Assembly: GCA_965200765.1 (NCBI GenBank)
Contig: OZ241380.1
Location: 3,100,001-3,164,000 of the forward strand
DNA from: G965200765 sp965200765
Lineage (GTDB): Bacteria; Pseudomonadota; Gammaproteobacteria; Arenicellales; JAJDZL01
Length of the DNA: 64,000 bases
Direction of reading: 5' to 3'
Made by a program: the position numbers and the translations under genes. The notes beneath the pieces are model-generated. The model made no database searches, was not told the DNA's origin, and saw only the letters and a list, made by a program, of their open reading frames with translations. Positions within the stretch are counted from its first letter, which is position 1; every line of letters begins with the position of its first letter. Shown here in pieces: positions 18,870 through 28,562 of the stretch.

Positions 18870-21800
18870 CTAATCTACTTGGTTTAGAATTTTATCAAGA
18901 AATTTGTGGGCAGTTCTGCGGTCCAAGTTAGGATGTGCGAACTGGTTGCGATAACTACGTAGACAACCATAGCAACTTTCATCACACCCACAGTTACCTG
19001 AAACTTGTTCTCTGGCATTTCTCAGCATCTCCAAGAATATCTTTTTTTCTTCAAAACGAGCGACTAAGCCGGCACCACCTGGCACGTTGTCATACAAAAC
19101 AACTTCGGTTTCATTTAAATCGTTTTTTGAGGTAATGGTGACATCCATGTCATTGCTTGGAACTTCAAGGGTATTCGCGGCACCCAATAGAATTGCATAT
19201 GCCAGTGAGTAAGCATTCCATTCTTCGTGTAAATGCTGAAATTGCAGACGAAGTACATCAGTAACAAGCTCATAGCCGAGAGAGTATCTGCCCAGTGTCC
19301 CGTTGCAGTTTTTATTATTTGAATTCTTGTGCGACCCTGTTTTCTCTGTATGATGGCTTCCGCATTGTTTGCAAATGTAGAATCCTCTTTTGTTTTTCCC
19401 TTCACATAGAATAATTAATTTGCCTGGAAGCGCCTTTCTCACTTTTACCCCAAGAAATTGTTTCGTGTCAAAATTAGGGTTATCGTCCATGAATCCATGA
19501 AAGAATGGTCTCGTCGTGTACAACCGTTGAGATCTGCGAACTGGTTCTTTGGGTTTATCAAAATAAGGAGTAACGAACCCGAATATTGGCGACATGTACT
19601 TGTTGGGATAGTTATTCGAAACGTTGGATTGTCTAAAATTTCTAGCATCATCATACGTGTAATAATTGACAGGCAGTTTCTTGCCACGGATCATTTTCAC
19701 GCTGTGAGATTTCCACTCCAGTTTATTGGCAACCACCTTGCCGCCCGGAGCGTATTCAGAGATAGCAAGGGACAAATCTCGTTGCAACGATACTTGCGAA
19801 GAATTTCTGTCCTTCCTTGCATGTGTATCCAGTTCAACTACATCCACCGGAAATCCGTACTTTGGAATTATGGCTTTTCTGGATAGAAAGGTGAGTGTAG
19901 ATTCGGATTCGATTGTATCCAGTCTCTCTTGAGTATTTCCAGCATGGTGGAACTTTTTATCTTTAATTTGTTCCTGCATAAGTTCGCTCAAACTACGGTG
20001 GTCTTCGCACACTTCATCTTCTGCTTGCGCAAAGCGGCTATCTGATCCAGCAATCTTGTCAACCCAGGAATCACTTTCAAGACTGTCTGCCAAGGCCGAT
20101 ATTTCTTGTGGAACAAGTTTGCAAAGCGATTTTCTCAATTCATCATTTCCTCTACAGAAATTCTTGAAGTCACTTAACGCACTAGGACTTTTCCAATCTT
20201 TAATGAAATTCCCAACACATTTAAATCTCTCACGATTGTTGTTTGCTCTAAAAAAAGAGGACAGTGCTACTGCTACCAAATGGCGAGAAACTATTTTTTC
20301 ATTTTTCAACTGTAGTTGAGGAGGCTTTACCGAACCTTGTAGAATTCTATTTTTTGGGTCTTCGTAATGGTACAAGTCGTGCGGATTACGACGACAATAT
20401 GTAAGTGCCAGTCCAGGGTTTTCTCTGCGACCTGCTCGACCAACTCGTTGAACATAGTTAAATGGTTCCGGTGGTACATTGCGAAGAAACACTACTTCCA
20501 GATCGCCCAAATCCACGCCAACCTCAAAGGTTGTTGAAGAACTAAGCAAGTGAATTCCCCCACTCTTGAACTTATTTTGTTTTTCCCGTGCTTCATCGCT
20601 CTGAATTTGCGCCGTATGTTCTTCTGCTTTAAAATCTGGAGGAAGATTTTTACTTTCGTACAATGATCGATAATGATTCTGTTGCAATGACTCTTTGTTT
20701 GCCTGCACCAGTTCACCCGGGCAATAATTTCGCGGGCATATATTGCGAATTGAAAAGCTAGTAACAATTGCGCATGTATTGCACTCAAACAATTCATCCC
20801 CGTTTGCCTTGGACAACCGCAACCAAGCAATATTAAGTTGGAATGTTCCATCATGTCTTGCTTTAACAAGCAATTGTTCTGCTTCAGGCAAGTTTCTGTC
20901 ATGCGAATGAATTGCATCCCACAAAGTTTCCATAAGCTCAACTGATTTTTGTATTTTTACCGATTCTGGCAAGTTTGTGTTTGCTAGCAATCTTGCCAGA
21001 AAGTGTTTTACTGGCCCTGATAACTTGCTACCCCATTGACGAACATTTCGGCGTCTTCCCGGTATTCCAATACAATATGCTATTTGTGGATAGGGTGAAA
21101 CATCGTCCCAATTCAATGGAGTATCGAGTTTTGACAGTGAAATTGCCAGGTTGCTACGCATTGTGTCAAGCAGGTAGCACATCAGCGTGTTCGCTTCGAC
21201 CAAGTCAAGGTTCCAAGGAGGCTCCATCATTAAATTCGGAGGATGAAGTCCTTTGGGTAGCTTGACAAACCATTTCACGAGGCCAACTCCTGCTAGCGAT
21301 AGTCGTTTCTCACTAGACACCGCTTCGCTGATAACCCGAACAAGTACTTCTAGATTCTTGGCTTCTTTGGATTGTGTTGATTGAAACAGGTTGAAATTGT
21401 CCCACTGTTGGTAAAGCCGTTGAGATAAATCAAGGATTGATAACCCTTCTGGATCTACAGCAAATGCTTTCACAGCGCGCAGAATTAAATTTCTATCCCG
21501 AAAATTCTGATAAGACTTTTCCGAATACCAAGCAAAAAAGGCAGCTTCTTGTCGGCCGTCAGCAAATGCCAGTATTTTTCGGGAATTTTCAGGAAGCAGT
21601 TCGTGCAAAGCGGTTGCAATCACTGCGTTTGGGCCGTCTGCCCCATATACGATTTCCTGCACCGGGTCCCCCAAGCTTCCGCGTTGGTACCCACAGACCT
21701 CGCACTTTTCCAATTGGTCGGGATGTTTGCTATGGTTTTTACACTTCTGTACATAGATGGAAGAATTGCAACCGCAATCAAGTGGGGATTTGGAAAGCAT

Positions 21801-23153
21801 TCCGCAGAACTTGCAAAAATAGTGAGTGTGCTTTTCAGATTCACGAGATAATGGCAGGTAGTAATCAACACCAAAACCATCATGGCTCGGGTCTCGCATG
21901 GCTTCAGCCAAGTGTCCTGCTTTTTCTTTGCCGACATAGTAATGCTGACCGCATTCATTGCATAATGCAATTTCGTGCGGCATGGATTGATTTTCAGGAA
22001 TGACACGATTCAGTGCTACCTTGTCTTTTCCATTTTCCTGGACTAGAAACACACCTTCCAGTGCCCGTGCGAAGACATGGTAGCGCCCCACTTTGGTTGC
22101 TTGATCGGCTATCCCTTTTTGATTGCCGGAATTTTCAAGTTCAGGAAATATTACCCTTTCCGAGGAAAAATCTTCTTCGAAAAGCCCCTCGGCAAAATTT
22201 GCAACTGCCTCTTTATCATCCTTGCCAGTTCCAGATGACATGGTTGCACTTGTAGCGATACACCTGAAGGGTTCCTGTCTTCCGCCGTCGCACACTCTTT
22301 GTTTCAATCGACGTATCAGCATACCCATTTCCATGCCTTTGGTTCCTCTGTACTGATGTGCTTCATCCAGTACGATGTACTGCCAATGCCGACCATTACC
22401 CCTGTCGAACAACGGACTGTCATCAGGGCGAATTAGCAGATATTCGAGCATAGAGTAGTTCGTCAGGAGAATGTGAGGTGGGTTTTCTCTCATTTCTTCC
22501 CGAAATACCAGTTCTCCCTGAAGACGCTCCATTTCACGAGATGAAGCATTGCGGTTATAGTCGCTTCTGTTTTCAGGAGTTTGTCCAATGTATTGGCCAA
22601 ATGTGGGACAAAACTCTGAGCCGCCGTTCCGCAGTCTGTTGCAATACTCTCCAAGTCTTTGCCGCTGGTCGTTTGCAAGTGCATTCATCGGGTATAGAAT
22701 GAGCGCTCTTACTCCAGGTTCATTTAATGTGCCTGAAAGAAATTGCTTGTAGAGGGAAAAAATTATGGAGTACAAAAAGATTTCAGTCTTACCGCTGGCA
22801 GTTCCAGTAGCAACAACTACATTACGTTGATTCTCATTACCTTGTTCTTCGCATATCAACTGTATTGATTTCTGCTGATGAGTCCATAGAGTTCGTCCTT
22901 TGAACAGTGGATACAAATCTTTTCCTTCGTCGGCGAAAAATTTATCCACCAACTCTAGTTCACTGATTCCTTTTTTGTATTTTTGAACCGGTTCTGCAAA
23001 AGGGCCTTTTACGAGCTTGTCGCTTTCTCCAAGTGCCTTTTCGAATGATTCGCGCAAATGTGGATCTTTAAAATGAAATGAAGTTTTCAGGTAATTGATA
23101 TAGCGGTCTTGAATCGTTTTAACCCACGAATCAATTTGGTTTGCATTAGGCAT
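18870..23153 (-). CDS. large DEAH helicase with DUF1998-type C-terminus
   Basis: 1427 residues. The SF2 helicase core has Walker A TGTASGKTE (116-124), LYPMNALANDQ, DEAH box LDEAHQYRG (262-270), TSATM, then EVGVDLGDLE and QRVGRAGR in the second RecA domain. Between the RecA lobes is a cysteine-rich insert (CNECGQHYY, CKFCGM, CEVCGYQ), probably zinc-binding. The end has a CxC-x3-C-x2-C cluster (C1388, C1390, C1394, C1397), with CYGCLRSYRNQ, the mark of DUF1998/MrfA-like helicases. Similar helicases occur in DISARM (DrmA/DrmB region), Dpd and MrfAB, but the partner here is different. Its ATG overlaps the 3' end of the upstream repeat-protein gene by 8 bases, so the two are translationally coupled. 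The frame is intact. Confidence 0.9.
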   Translation of the reverse strand: MPNANQIDSWVKTIQDRYINYLKTSFHFKDPHLRESFEKALGESDKLVKGPFAEPVQKYKKGISELELVDKFFADEGKDLYPLFKGRTLWTHQQKSIQLICEEQGNENQRNVVVATGTASGKTEIFLYSIIFSLYKQFLSGTLNEPGVRALILYPMNALANDQRQRLGEYCNRLRNGGSEFCPTFGQYIGQTPENRSDYNRNASSREMERLQGELVFREEMRENPPHILLTNYSMLEYLLIRPDDSPLFDRGNGRHWQYIVLDEAHQYRGTKGMEMGMLIRRLKQRVCDGGRQEPFRCIATSATMSSGTGKDDKEAVANFAEGLFEEDFSSERVIFPELENSGNQKGIADQATKVGRYHVFARALEGVFLVQENGKDKVALNRVIPENQSMPHEIALCNECGQHYYVGKEKAGHLAEAMRDPSHDGFGVDYYLPLSRESEKHTHYFCKFCGMLSKSPLDCGCNSSIYVQKCKNHSKHPDQLEKCEVCGYQRGSLGDPVQEIVYGADGPNAVIATALHELLPENSRKILAFADGRQEAAFFAWYSEKSYQNFRDRNLILRAVKAFAVDPEGLSILDLSQRLYQQWDNFNLFQSTQSKEAKNLEVLVRVISEAVSSEKRLSLAGVGLVKWFVKLPKGLHPPNLMMEPPWNLDLVEANTLMCYLLDTMRSNLAISLSKLDTPLNWDDVSPYPQIAYCIGIPGRRRNVRQWGSKLSGPVKHFLARLLANTNLPESVKIQKSVELMETLWDAIHSHDRNLPEAEQLLVKARHDGTFQLNIAWLRLSKANGDELFECNTCAIVTSFSIRNICPRNYCPGELVQANKESLQQNHYRSLYESKNLPPDFKAEEHTAQIQSDEAREKQNKFKSGGIHLLSSSTTFEVGVDLGDLEVVFLRNVPPEPFNYVQRVGRAGRRENPGLALTYCRRNPHDLYHYEDPKNRILQGSVKPPQLQLKNEKIVSRHLVAVALSSFFRANNNRERFKCVGNFIKDWKSPSALSDFKNFCRGNDELRKSLCKLVPQEISALADSLESDSWVDKIAGSDSRFAQAEDEVCEDHRSLSELMQEQIKDKKFHHAGNTQERLDTIESESTLTFLSRKAIIPKYGFPVDVVELDTHARKDRNSSQVSLQRDLSLAISEYAPGGKVVANKLEWKSHSVKMIRGKKLPVNYYTYDDARNFRQSNVSNNYPNKYMSPIFGFVTPYFDKPKEPVRRSQRLYTTRPFFHGFMDDNPNFDTKQFLGVKVRKALPGKLIILCEGKNKRGFYICKQCGSHHTEKTGSHKNSNNKNCNGTLGRYSLGYELVTDVLRLQFQHLHEEWNAYSLAYAILLGAANTLEVPSNDMDVTITSKNDLNETEVVLYDNVPGGAGLVARFEEKKIFLEMLRNAREQVSGNCGCDESCYGCLRSYRNQFAHPNLDRRTAHKFLDKILNQVD

Positions 23154-26124
23154 CAGTCTTGACCTTTTTCAGCAGTTTGATGTTGATTATATGAGAACTT
23201 CTCCGATGCTTGTCGAAAGGTAAATTCAAGCGTCTCAGATCCTGTATTGATATACCCGCTCTTTCAACTTCGCTTTTGCTAAAACCCCTGCCTTGACGGA
23301 AACGAGAATCTCCACCAAATACCTTAGGATTATAGTTTTCATCAACTTCTTGGTCGGCTAAAATCACTATCAAGTCGATATCTGAATCATCGATTCGAAT
23401 CTTGAGAATTGATTCCTCGCTTGGCGGTTCAGCTATTGGTTTATGGTACAGGAAATCGGATAGTGCAATTTCATCTCTAATGTTTCGCTTGATGTCCAAC
23501 TTGTCGTCAAATCCAATTCTCATACTTTCATTTGAACGTTTGGGCAGGAATTTGAGAATTGTATTCTTCTCTGCTAGTTCGCGGAACTCTTCACGCGTTA
23601 ATTCAATTGGCTTGTCGAGCCATTCGGTCGATTCTTCTTCGGGCAGTTTTTTTTGCCACCAGATTCGTTGCAATTCAATAACCGCTGAAACACAGTCTTG
23701 TCCTGACAGCAGTTTCCACTTGGTTGTATCGTTACCGGGAACAGGGTGCAAAAATACTGACCCATCATCCTTCACTGTTCCATCAAAATTTTTGTCGAGA
23801 GGAACAATATTCTTGTCATTGGTATCTACAAACCGAAGTGTTGTAGGTTTATGACCTCCCTTTGGAGGTGGAATAAGTTTATTGTCCTCCTCATACAATT
23901 CTCCGTTTACAAGGATACGGTCTAACGCCGGCGGACTTGTAAATTGGTCGGCTGTAATCACTATCAAGTCGATTTCCGATTCGTCGACTAGAATCTTGAG
24001 AATTGATCCCTCGCTTGACGGTTCAGCTACTGATTTATGGTACATGAACCCGGATAGTGCAATTTCATCTCTAATGCTTCGCTTGATGTCCAACTTGTCA
24101 TCAAATCCAATTCTCAGACTTTTATTTGAACGCTTGGGCAGGAATTCGAGAATTGTTTTCTTCTTTGCTAGTTCGCGGAACTCATCGCGTGTCAATTCAA
24201 TTGGCTTGTCGAACCATTCGCCAGTTTCGTCTTCTGGTAGTTTTTTCTGCCACCAGATTCGTTGCAATTCAATAACCACTGAATCACAGTCTTGGCCTAA
24301 CGGCAGTTTCCACTCGGTTGTATCATTGCTGGGAACAGGCTGCAAGAATACCACCCCGTCATTCTTCACTGTTCCATCTATATTTTTGTCACTACGAGGA
24401 ACAATATTTTTACCATTGGTATCTACAAACCGAAGTGTTGTAGGTTTATGACCTCCCTTTGGAGGTGGAATAAGTTTGTCATCCTCCTCGTACAATTTTC
24501 CGTTTACAAGGATACGGTCTAACGCTGGTGGAATTGTAAATTGGTCGGCTGTAATCAAAATCAAGTCGATTTTCGAATCGTCGATCAGAATCTTGAGAAT
24601 TGATTCTTCGCTTGACGGTTCAGCTATTGGTTTATGGTACAAGAAATCGGATAGTGCAATTTCATCTCGAATGTTTCGCTTGATGTCCAACTTGTCATCG
24701 AATCCAATTCTCAGACTTCCATTTGAACGTTTGGGCAGGAATTTGAGGACAGTTTTCTTTTTTGCCAGTTCGCGAAACTCTTCACGCGTTAATTCAATTG
24801 GCTTGTCGAGCCATTCGGTCGATTCTTCTTCGGGCAGTTTTTTTTGCCACCAGATTCGTTGCAAATCAACAACCACTGAAACATAGTCTTGGCCTGACGG
24901 CAGTTTCCACTTGGTTGTATCGTTACCGGGAACAGGGTGTAAAAATACTGCCCCGTCATCCTTCACTGTTCCATCAAAATTTTTATCGAGAGGAACAATA
25001 TTCTTATCATTGGTATCTACAAACCGAAGTGTTGTAGGTTTATGACCTCCCTTTGGAGGTGGAATAAGTTTGTCATCATCCTCGTACAATTTTCCGTCTA
25101 CAAGGATACGGTTCAATGTTGATGAGAATCGAAATTGATCGCTATCCAGCAAATTTATTTCTTCATCGTACACTCGAATGAAAAAATGTCCGCATTCGCC
25201 TATTAGCACATCACTCACTTGCTGTTCATTTGGCTTGAAATTTTGACCCCAGGCATTTATTCCTTCGTATCCCACTCGTGCCCACTTCACATTTGAATCA
25301 GATGTAAGAATTGGCGGGTTTTGGATAAACAACTCTCCATCGTCGGATTTGTCGGGCAGGACCATTCCTTCAAGATTTAGACAATATTTACTGAGAGGAA
25401 TGCAGTATCCCTTGAAACCAGTTTCCTCATGTGTTTCATCTACATAGAAAAAATGTGCTTGAAAGTTACGATCAGAGCAAGGAATGTCTTCAGCCGGAGC
25501 AGTGCCCAAACGTGCCAATCGCTTTGGGGCAATTACAACAAAGTATCCTTTTGTCAAATATTTTTGGCATTTTCCATCTCCTATCCAATTTTTTCTCAAC
25601 TTGAAAATCAAAGGGATCTCTTTTGGAAGATCAATTTCAAATTTTTTTCCGTTAGTACGGTCAATAGTCAATTTTCCAGAATAAGAGCGTAGAATATATT
25701 CACCCTTTTGATTTCCTTTACTTAGTTCTTTGTTGTTTAGAAGAATACTATTAACAGGACAATTCTCAGGTACAACCAATATCACATCAAATATCGAGCT
25801 AGTTCTATTTTCTCGACAGATTAGTTTTGGTGTGCGCTCAAATTTACTAGGTTTGGATCCCCGGGGTCCATGAGAAATTCGTCTACCACCAATTTCCCAT
25901 GGCTGTCTCTCGATTTTCTGTTTTGATTTTCGTTTATTCTTTTTTTGGATCGGTACAGGTACCCCTTTTTCAGGTGATGGTTGAGTTATTTTAGAATTTG
26001 GTTTCTTCGAAGTAGAATTTGTGTTTGAATTTAATTTGATTTTATCATTTCGAATAAAAATCGTTTTGAAGTCATTCCACACTTTCCATATAAATTCTTT
26101 AAAATTTTCAGTTAGTGGGAGCAT
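23146..26124 (-). CDS. 992-residue protein with three ~198-residue repeats and an L13e-like C-terminus
   Basis: First gene of the helicase operon. Residues 1-20 are amphipathic, and residues ~40-75 form a very basic Lys/Arg linker. Residues ~75-336 form a unique domain containing GPRGSKPSKFERTPKLICRE and TKGYFVVIAPKRLARLG. Three nearly identical repeats follow at about 337-534, 535-733 and 734-925. Each starts LxRILVxGxLYEEDxK, with a constant PPPKGGHKPTTLRFVDTN block, a LQRIWWQKKLPE block and a GFDDKLDIKR block. The final 50 residues (GRGFSKSEVERAGISIQDL then FDKHRRSSHI) resemble eukaryotic/archaeal ribosomal protein L13e, whose signature is GRGFSLEELKxAGI...DxRRRNxS. I know no named system with this pair. 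It is likely a recognition or scaffold partner for the helicase (inference). Confidence 0.85.
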   Translation of the reverse strand: MLPLTENFKEFIWKVWNDFKTIFIRNDKIKLNSNTNSTSKKPNSKITQPSPEKGVPVPIQKKNKRKSKQKIERQPWEIGGRRISHGPRGSKPSKFERTPKLICRENRTSSIFDVILVVPENCPVNSILLNNKELSKGNQKGEYILRSYSGKLTIDRTNGKKFEIDLPKEIPLIFKLRKNWIGDGKCQKYLTKGYFVVIAPKRLARLGTAPAEDIPCSDRNFQAHFFYVDETHEETGFKGYCIPLSKYCLNLEGMVLPDKSDDGELFIQNPPILTSDSNVKWARVGYEGINAWGQNFKPNEQQVSDVLIGECGHFFIRVYDEEINLLDSDQFRFSSTLNRILVDGKLYEDDDKLIPPPKGGHKPTTLRFVDTNDKNIVPLDKNFDGTVKDDGAVFLHPVPGNDTTKWKLPSGQDYVSVVVDLQRIWWQKKLPEEESTEWLDKPIELTREEFRELAKKKTVLKFLPKRSNGSLRIGFDDKLDIKRNIRDEIALSDFLYHKPIAEPSSEESILKILIDDSKIDLILITADQFTIPPALDRILVNGKLYEEDDKLIPPPKGGHKPTTLRFVDTNGKNIVPRSDKNIDGTVKNDGVVFLQPVPSNDTTEWKLPLGQDCDSVVIELQRIWWQKKLPEDETGEWFDKPIELTRDEFRELAKKKTILEFLPKRSNKSLRIGFDDKLDIKRSIRDEIALSGFMYHKSVAEPSSEGSILKILVDESEIDLIVITADQFTSPPALDRILVNGELYEEDNKLIPPPKGGHKPTTLRFVDTNDKNIVPLDKNFDGTVKDDGSVFLHPVPGNDTTKWKLLSGQDCVSAVIELQRIWWQKKLPEEESTEWLDKPIELTREEFRELAEKNTILKFLPKRSNESMRIGFDDKLDIKRNIRDEIALSDFLYHKPIAEPPSEESILKIRIDDSDIDLIVILADQEVDENYNPKVFGGDSRFRQGRGFSKSEVERAGISIQDLRRLNLPFDKHRRSSHIINIKLLKKVKTDA
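23350..25116 (-). repeat. three tandem in-gene repeats of 594-597 bp
   Basis: Units lie at 25116-24523, 24522-23926 and 23925-23350 (the last lacks ~6 terminal codons). The landmark AAACCGAAGTGTTGTAGG on the plus strand occurs at 23830, 24427 and 25021, spaced 597 and 594. Units differ by scattered substitutions and one 3-base indel, so they arose by duplication in frame. Confidence 0.9.
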
Positions 26125-26283
26125 GTCTTTAATTGCAATTCGATTTGATTAAAATTTTGATTAGTGAAAGTAATTTTGAAATTGTAGTGTTGGTAAATGT
26201 TTAGATACAATTGATCCGTTAAATGCAAGAGACTAGTTTTAGTGGACTATCCTTACTATATCATACTATAGATAATGTCTAGT
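26125..26283 (-). promoter_or_regulatory. AT-rich upstream region of the helicase operon
   Basis: About 160 very AT-rich bases separate the operon start from an IS630 remnant. The operon promoter must lie here or in the remnant. Several TAGTTT/TATACT-like boxes exist but I cannot choose one. Confidence 0.3.
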
Positions 26284-26741
26284 GCGCTGGAATCGCCTTA
26301 CTGCCATGCTCGATATTCTCTAAGATTTTGTCGGCGAATTGGGGCCACACGAATGACCACAGATTGTTGTTACTGTCCACGTACGTGGAGCGGGTTTCTG
26401 GGAGATCTGCCGAGGTGTATACGGCACGATTGAGGTGCTTGGTGGTAAGCTTTGCAAAGACCTTCCGCCAATGGTGTCAACGACGAGTTGGTGGGTATGA
26501 AGTGCAGAAAGATTCATTTGCGCCGGTTAATCCATTCCAGCACATCGTGCACTTTGTCAACAAAGTTCGGGTCTGGGTACAGTTTGAAGCTATGAAACAA
26601 TTTAACTTCAGTCAACTCCTTCGCCGCAAGAAGAGAGTTTCTGGTGTGCTCCGCCAAATGCCACAAATTCTTGCGCCCCGAGGCCCAAATCATCAGCTTC
26701 TTCTGCTTCGCAGTCAGGCAGATACTTACTGCCATCCTCAT
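26284..26741 (-). mobile_element. IS630-family transposase remnant
   Basis: On the minus strand, an upstream piece ends with YPDPNFVDKVHDVLEWINRR, matching the start of the IS630 DDE domain. After a frame change, a downstream piece reads LTTKHLNRAVYTSADLPETR and WSFVWPQFADKILENIE, the conserved IS630 C-terminus. The catalytic middle is missing, so it is an internally deleted relic. Confidence 0.65.
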
Positions 26742-27086
26742 TGCTTCCTCCCGGCCACTACGGCCAACTTGACCCTACTATGAGCGTAGGACAGATGTAA
26801 CAACAGCAAGATTGTACATGAAGGAGGGAATGATGGGCAAAGAAAATCAATGTTCCGCGGGGTGATGTGGTGCCCCGTGCACATCAGGCCTGAACGATTG
26901 TTGCTGATGCAAGTGCTGTCTCGTACCAATTCAAATTCTCTGTACCATCCCGGATTCCTGTTAAGTGTCAGATGATATGATGTAGTTACCCTACAGACAT
27001 GGGATTTCAAAAAGTGTTGCGGAAAGTCATGGAAAATGCGTATTTTGCACTACAAAAGAGCAATTCAGAAATGCCGCTTCAATCAT
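26742..27086. other. no gene seen
   Basis: Flanking DNA of two IS remnants; nothing recognisable. Confidence 0.3.
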
Positions 27087-28378
27087 TTAATCAAAGCATG
27101 CTGTCCTTGGTTGATTTTGCGCGAGTTCAAGTCTGGTCGCCAAGTTCGTCCATGACACATCAGCTGGTCGACACTTCGGATGAAGACGCGTTTCGACGAT
27201 TGAAGTCCGTGTACCTGAGCCGTTTACGGAAATAGCCGGTATTCGACCACACGTAGCAGAACCTGAGCCAGTTGGGCACATGCATAGTACGCTTGATTGA
27301 TAAACAATCGGTGACTCGGCGATTTATGAAGGCCCAAATCCTGCAACGGTCCCTTCAACACATTATTTAGTTTTTGCTTGCCGCGATGACGCAACAACAA
27401 CTCTTCCGCCGACAAGTCGTCACGCGATACCAAAATCAACGAATCGTGCGGAAACATCAAAGGTTGCCCATTCTCCACCACTGTCCGAACCACAACATAT
27501 GAATGCTTGCGTTGCCAGCCTGTTGGACGATGAGTTACGACCGCCGCCCGCTCTGTACGTTTCTTATCCAGATCTGTCCACGCCGATGCCGGCAACCCCT
27601 CGACCTGTTCCAGTAACGGATCTTTCCACGTTGCATGGGGCACGCTCACCGAATAGTCCCATCCTTTCTCATTGCAGTAATTGACAAAATTGCGATTGTA
27701 GTAGGGGTTGTCAGCGCGAACCCACACCGAATCCGACGCACTCAGTAACGGCGCAACATCTTTCTCCAGCTGTTTGCGCCAGCCCTTGTCCGCATGAACA
27801 CCTCCTTTGTACAGACAACCACTTACCCACAAGTCACCAATGAAAGCACATTGCAGCCAATACTCTTTGCCGTCGTAGCTTTTACGAGCTTTCTCCAACA
27901 CCTCCCCTTTCATTTCAATTCCGGTGCGGTCTACAAACACCGATACGTAGTTTTGACGCTCAATCTCACGTTTCATTGCAAACGGTGCCACCTTTGTACA
28001 AAGCTTCCGAGCCAATTGTTGAAAACCCTTCACCTCGGTTGTCCCTAAATGCTTCAGATAGTCGCTCATGCGCAGTGATGGTGCTGCTTCCCGCTCCAGA
28101 ACTAAATAGCCCGCCACATTCATGTACAGACCGTCCGAGTCTATTAAAGTACCGTTGCCTGTAGCCAGAGATGCGATCAACCTCCACAGCAACAGGGTTT
28201 CCTCCTCACCGCGCCGCCGGCGTTGTTTGAACCAAATCTCCCAGGCCAAGCTGACCAGCATGTCCAGATCCGATGCAGGAATATCTGAAAAAAGGCTTTT
28301 CGCACGCTCGGTTAGAATCGTGTCAATCACATCAAATTCGATATTTGGCGGATTCGAGGAAAAATTCTTGTTGCTCAT
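27087..28378 (-). mobile_element. IS1380-family transposase, C-terminus broken
   Basis: An ATG at 28378 opens 384 codons to 27224. Diagnostic blocks are NFSSNPPNIEFDV, VFVDRTGIEMKGEVL, GGVHADKGWRKQLE, VWVRADNPYYNRNFV, GWDYSVSVPHA, HRGKQKLNNVLKGPL and NQAYYACAQLAQVLLR, all typical of IS1380 DDE transposases. After VEYRLFP a stop interrupts. The remaining C-terminus continues first in the same and then in another frame (LMCHGRTWRPDLNSRK) to a stop at 27087. It is the least decayed IS transposase here but probably inactive. Terminal repeats were not located. Confidence 0.8.
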
Positions 28379-28562
28379 GGAGTCACTGGCGGGGCGAATG
28401 TTTGTTCATGCAGCCATTTTAGCAAAGATCCCGGTAGGTCGCAACTCACGTCTTCTATGTGGTTCTTTAACGGGAAGGGGCTCTAGGTAATCAAGTAAAG
28501 CAAATTTGTGCTACGAAAAATGTCAAGATCAAATTGAATGCTTTATGATTCGAAAGCGTCAT
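28379..28562. other. short spacer with an IS1380 end
   Basis: Contains TTTTAGC(A)AA-GATCCCGGTAGG near 28418, similar to TTTTAGCCAAAACCCCAGCAGG near 35980; both are probably IS1380-type ends. No gene. Confidence 0.3.

Noticed and set aside
18870..23153. Helicase as part of DISARM or BREX
   Set aside because: No DISARM methylase or PLD gene and no BREX pglZ/brxC genes lie around it; the only coupled partner is the repeat protein.
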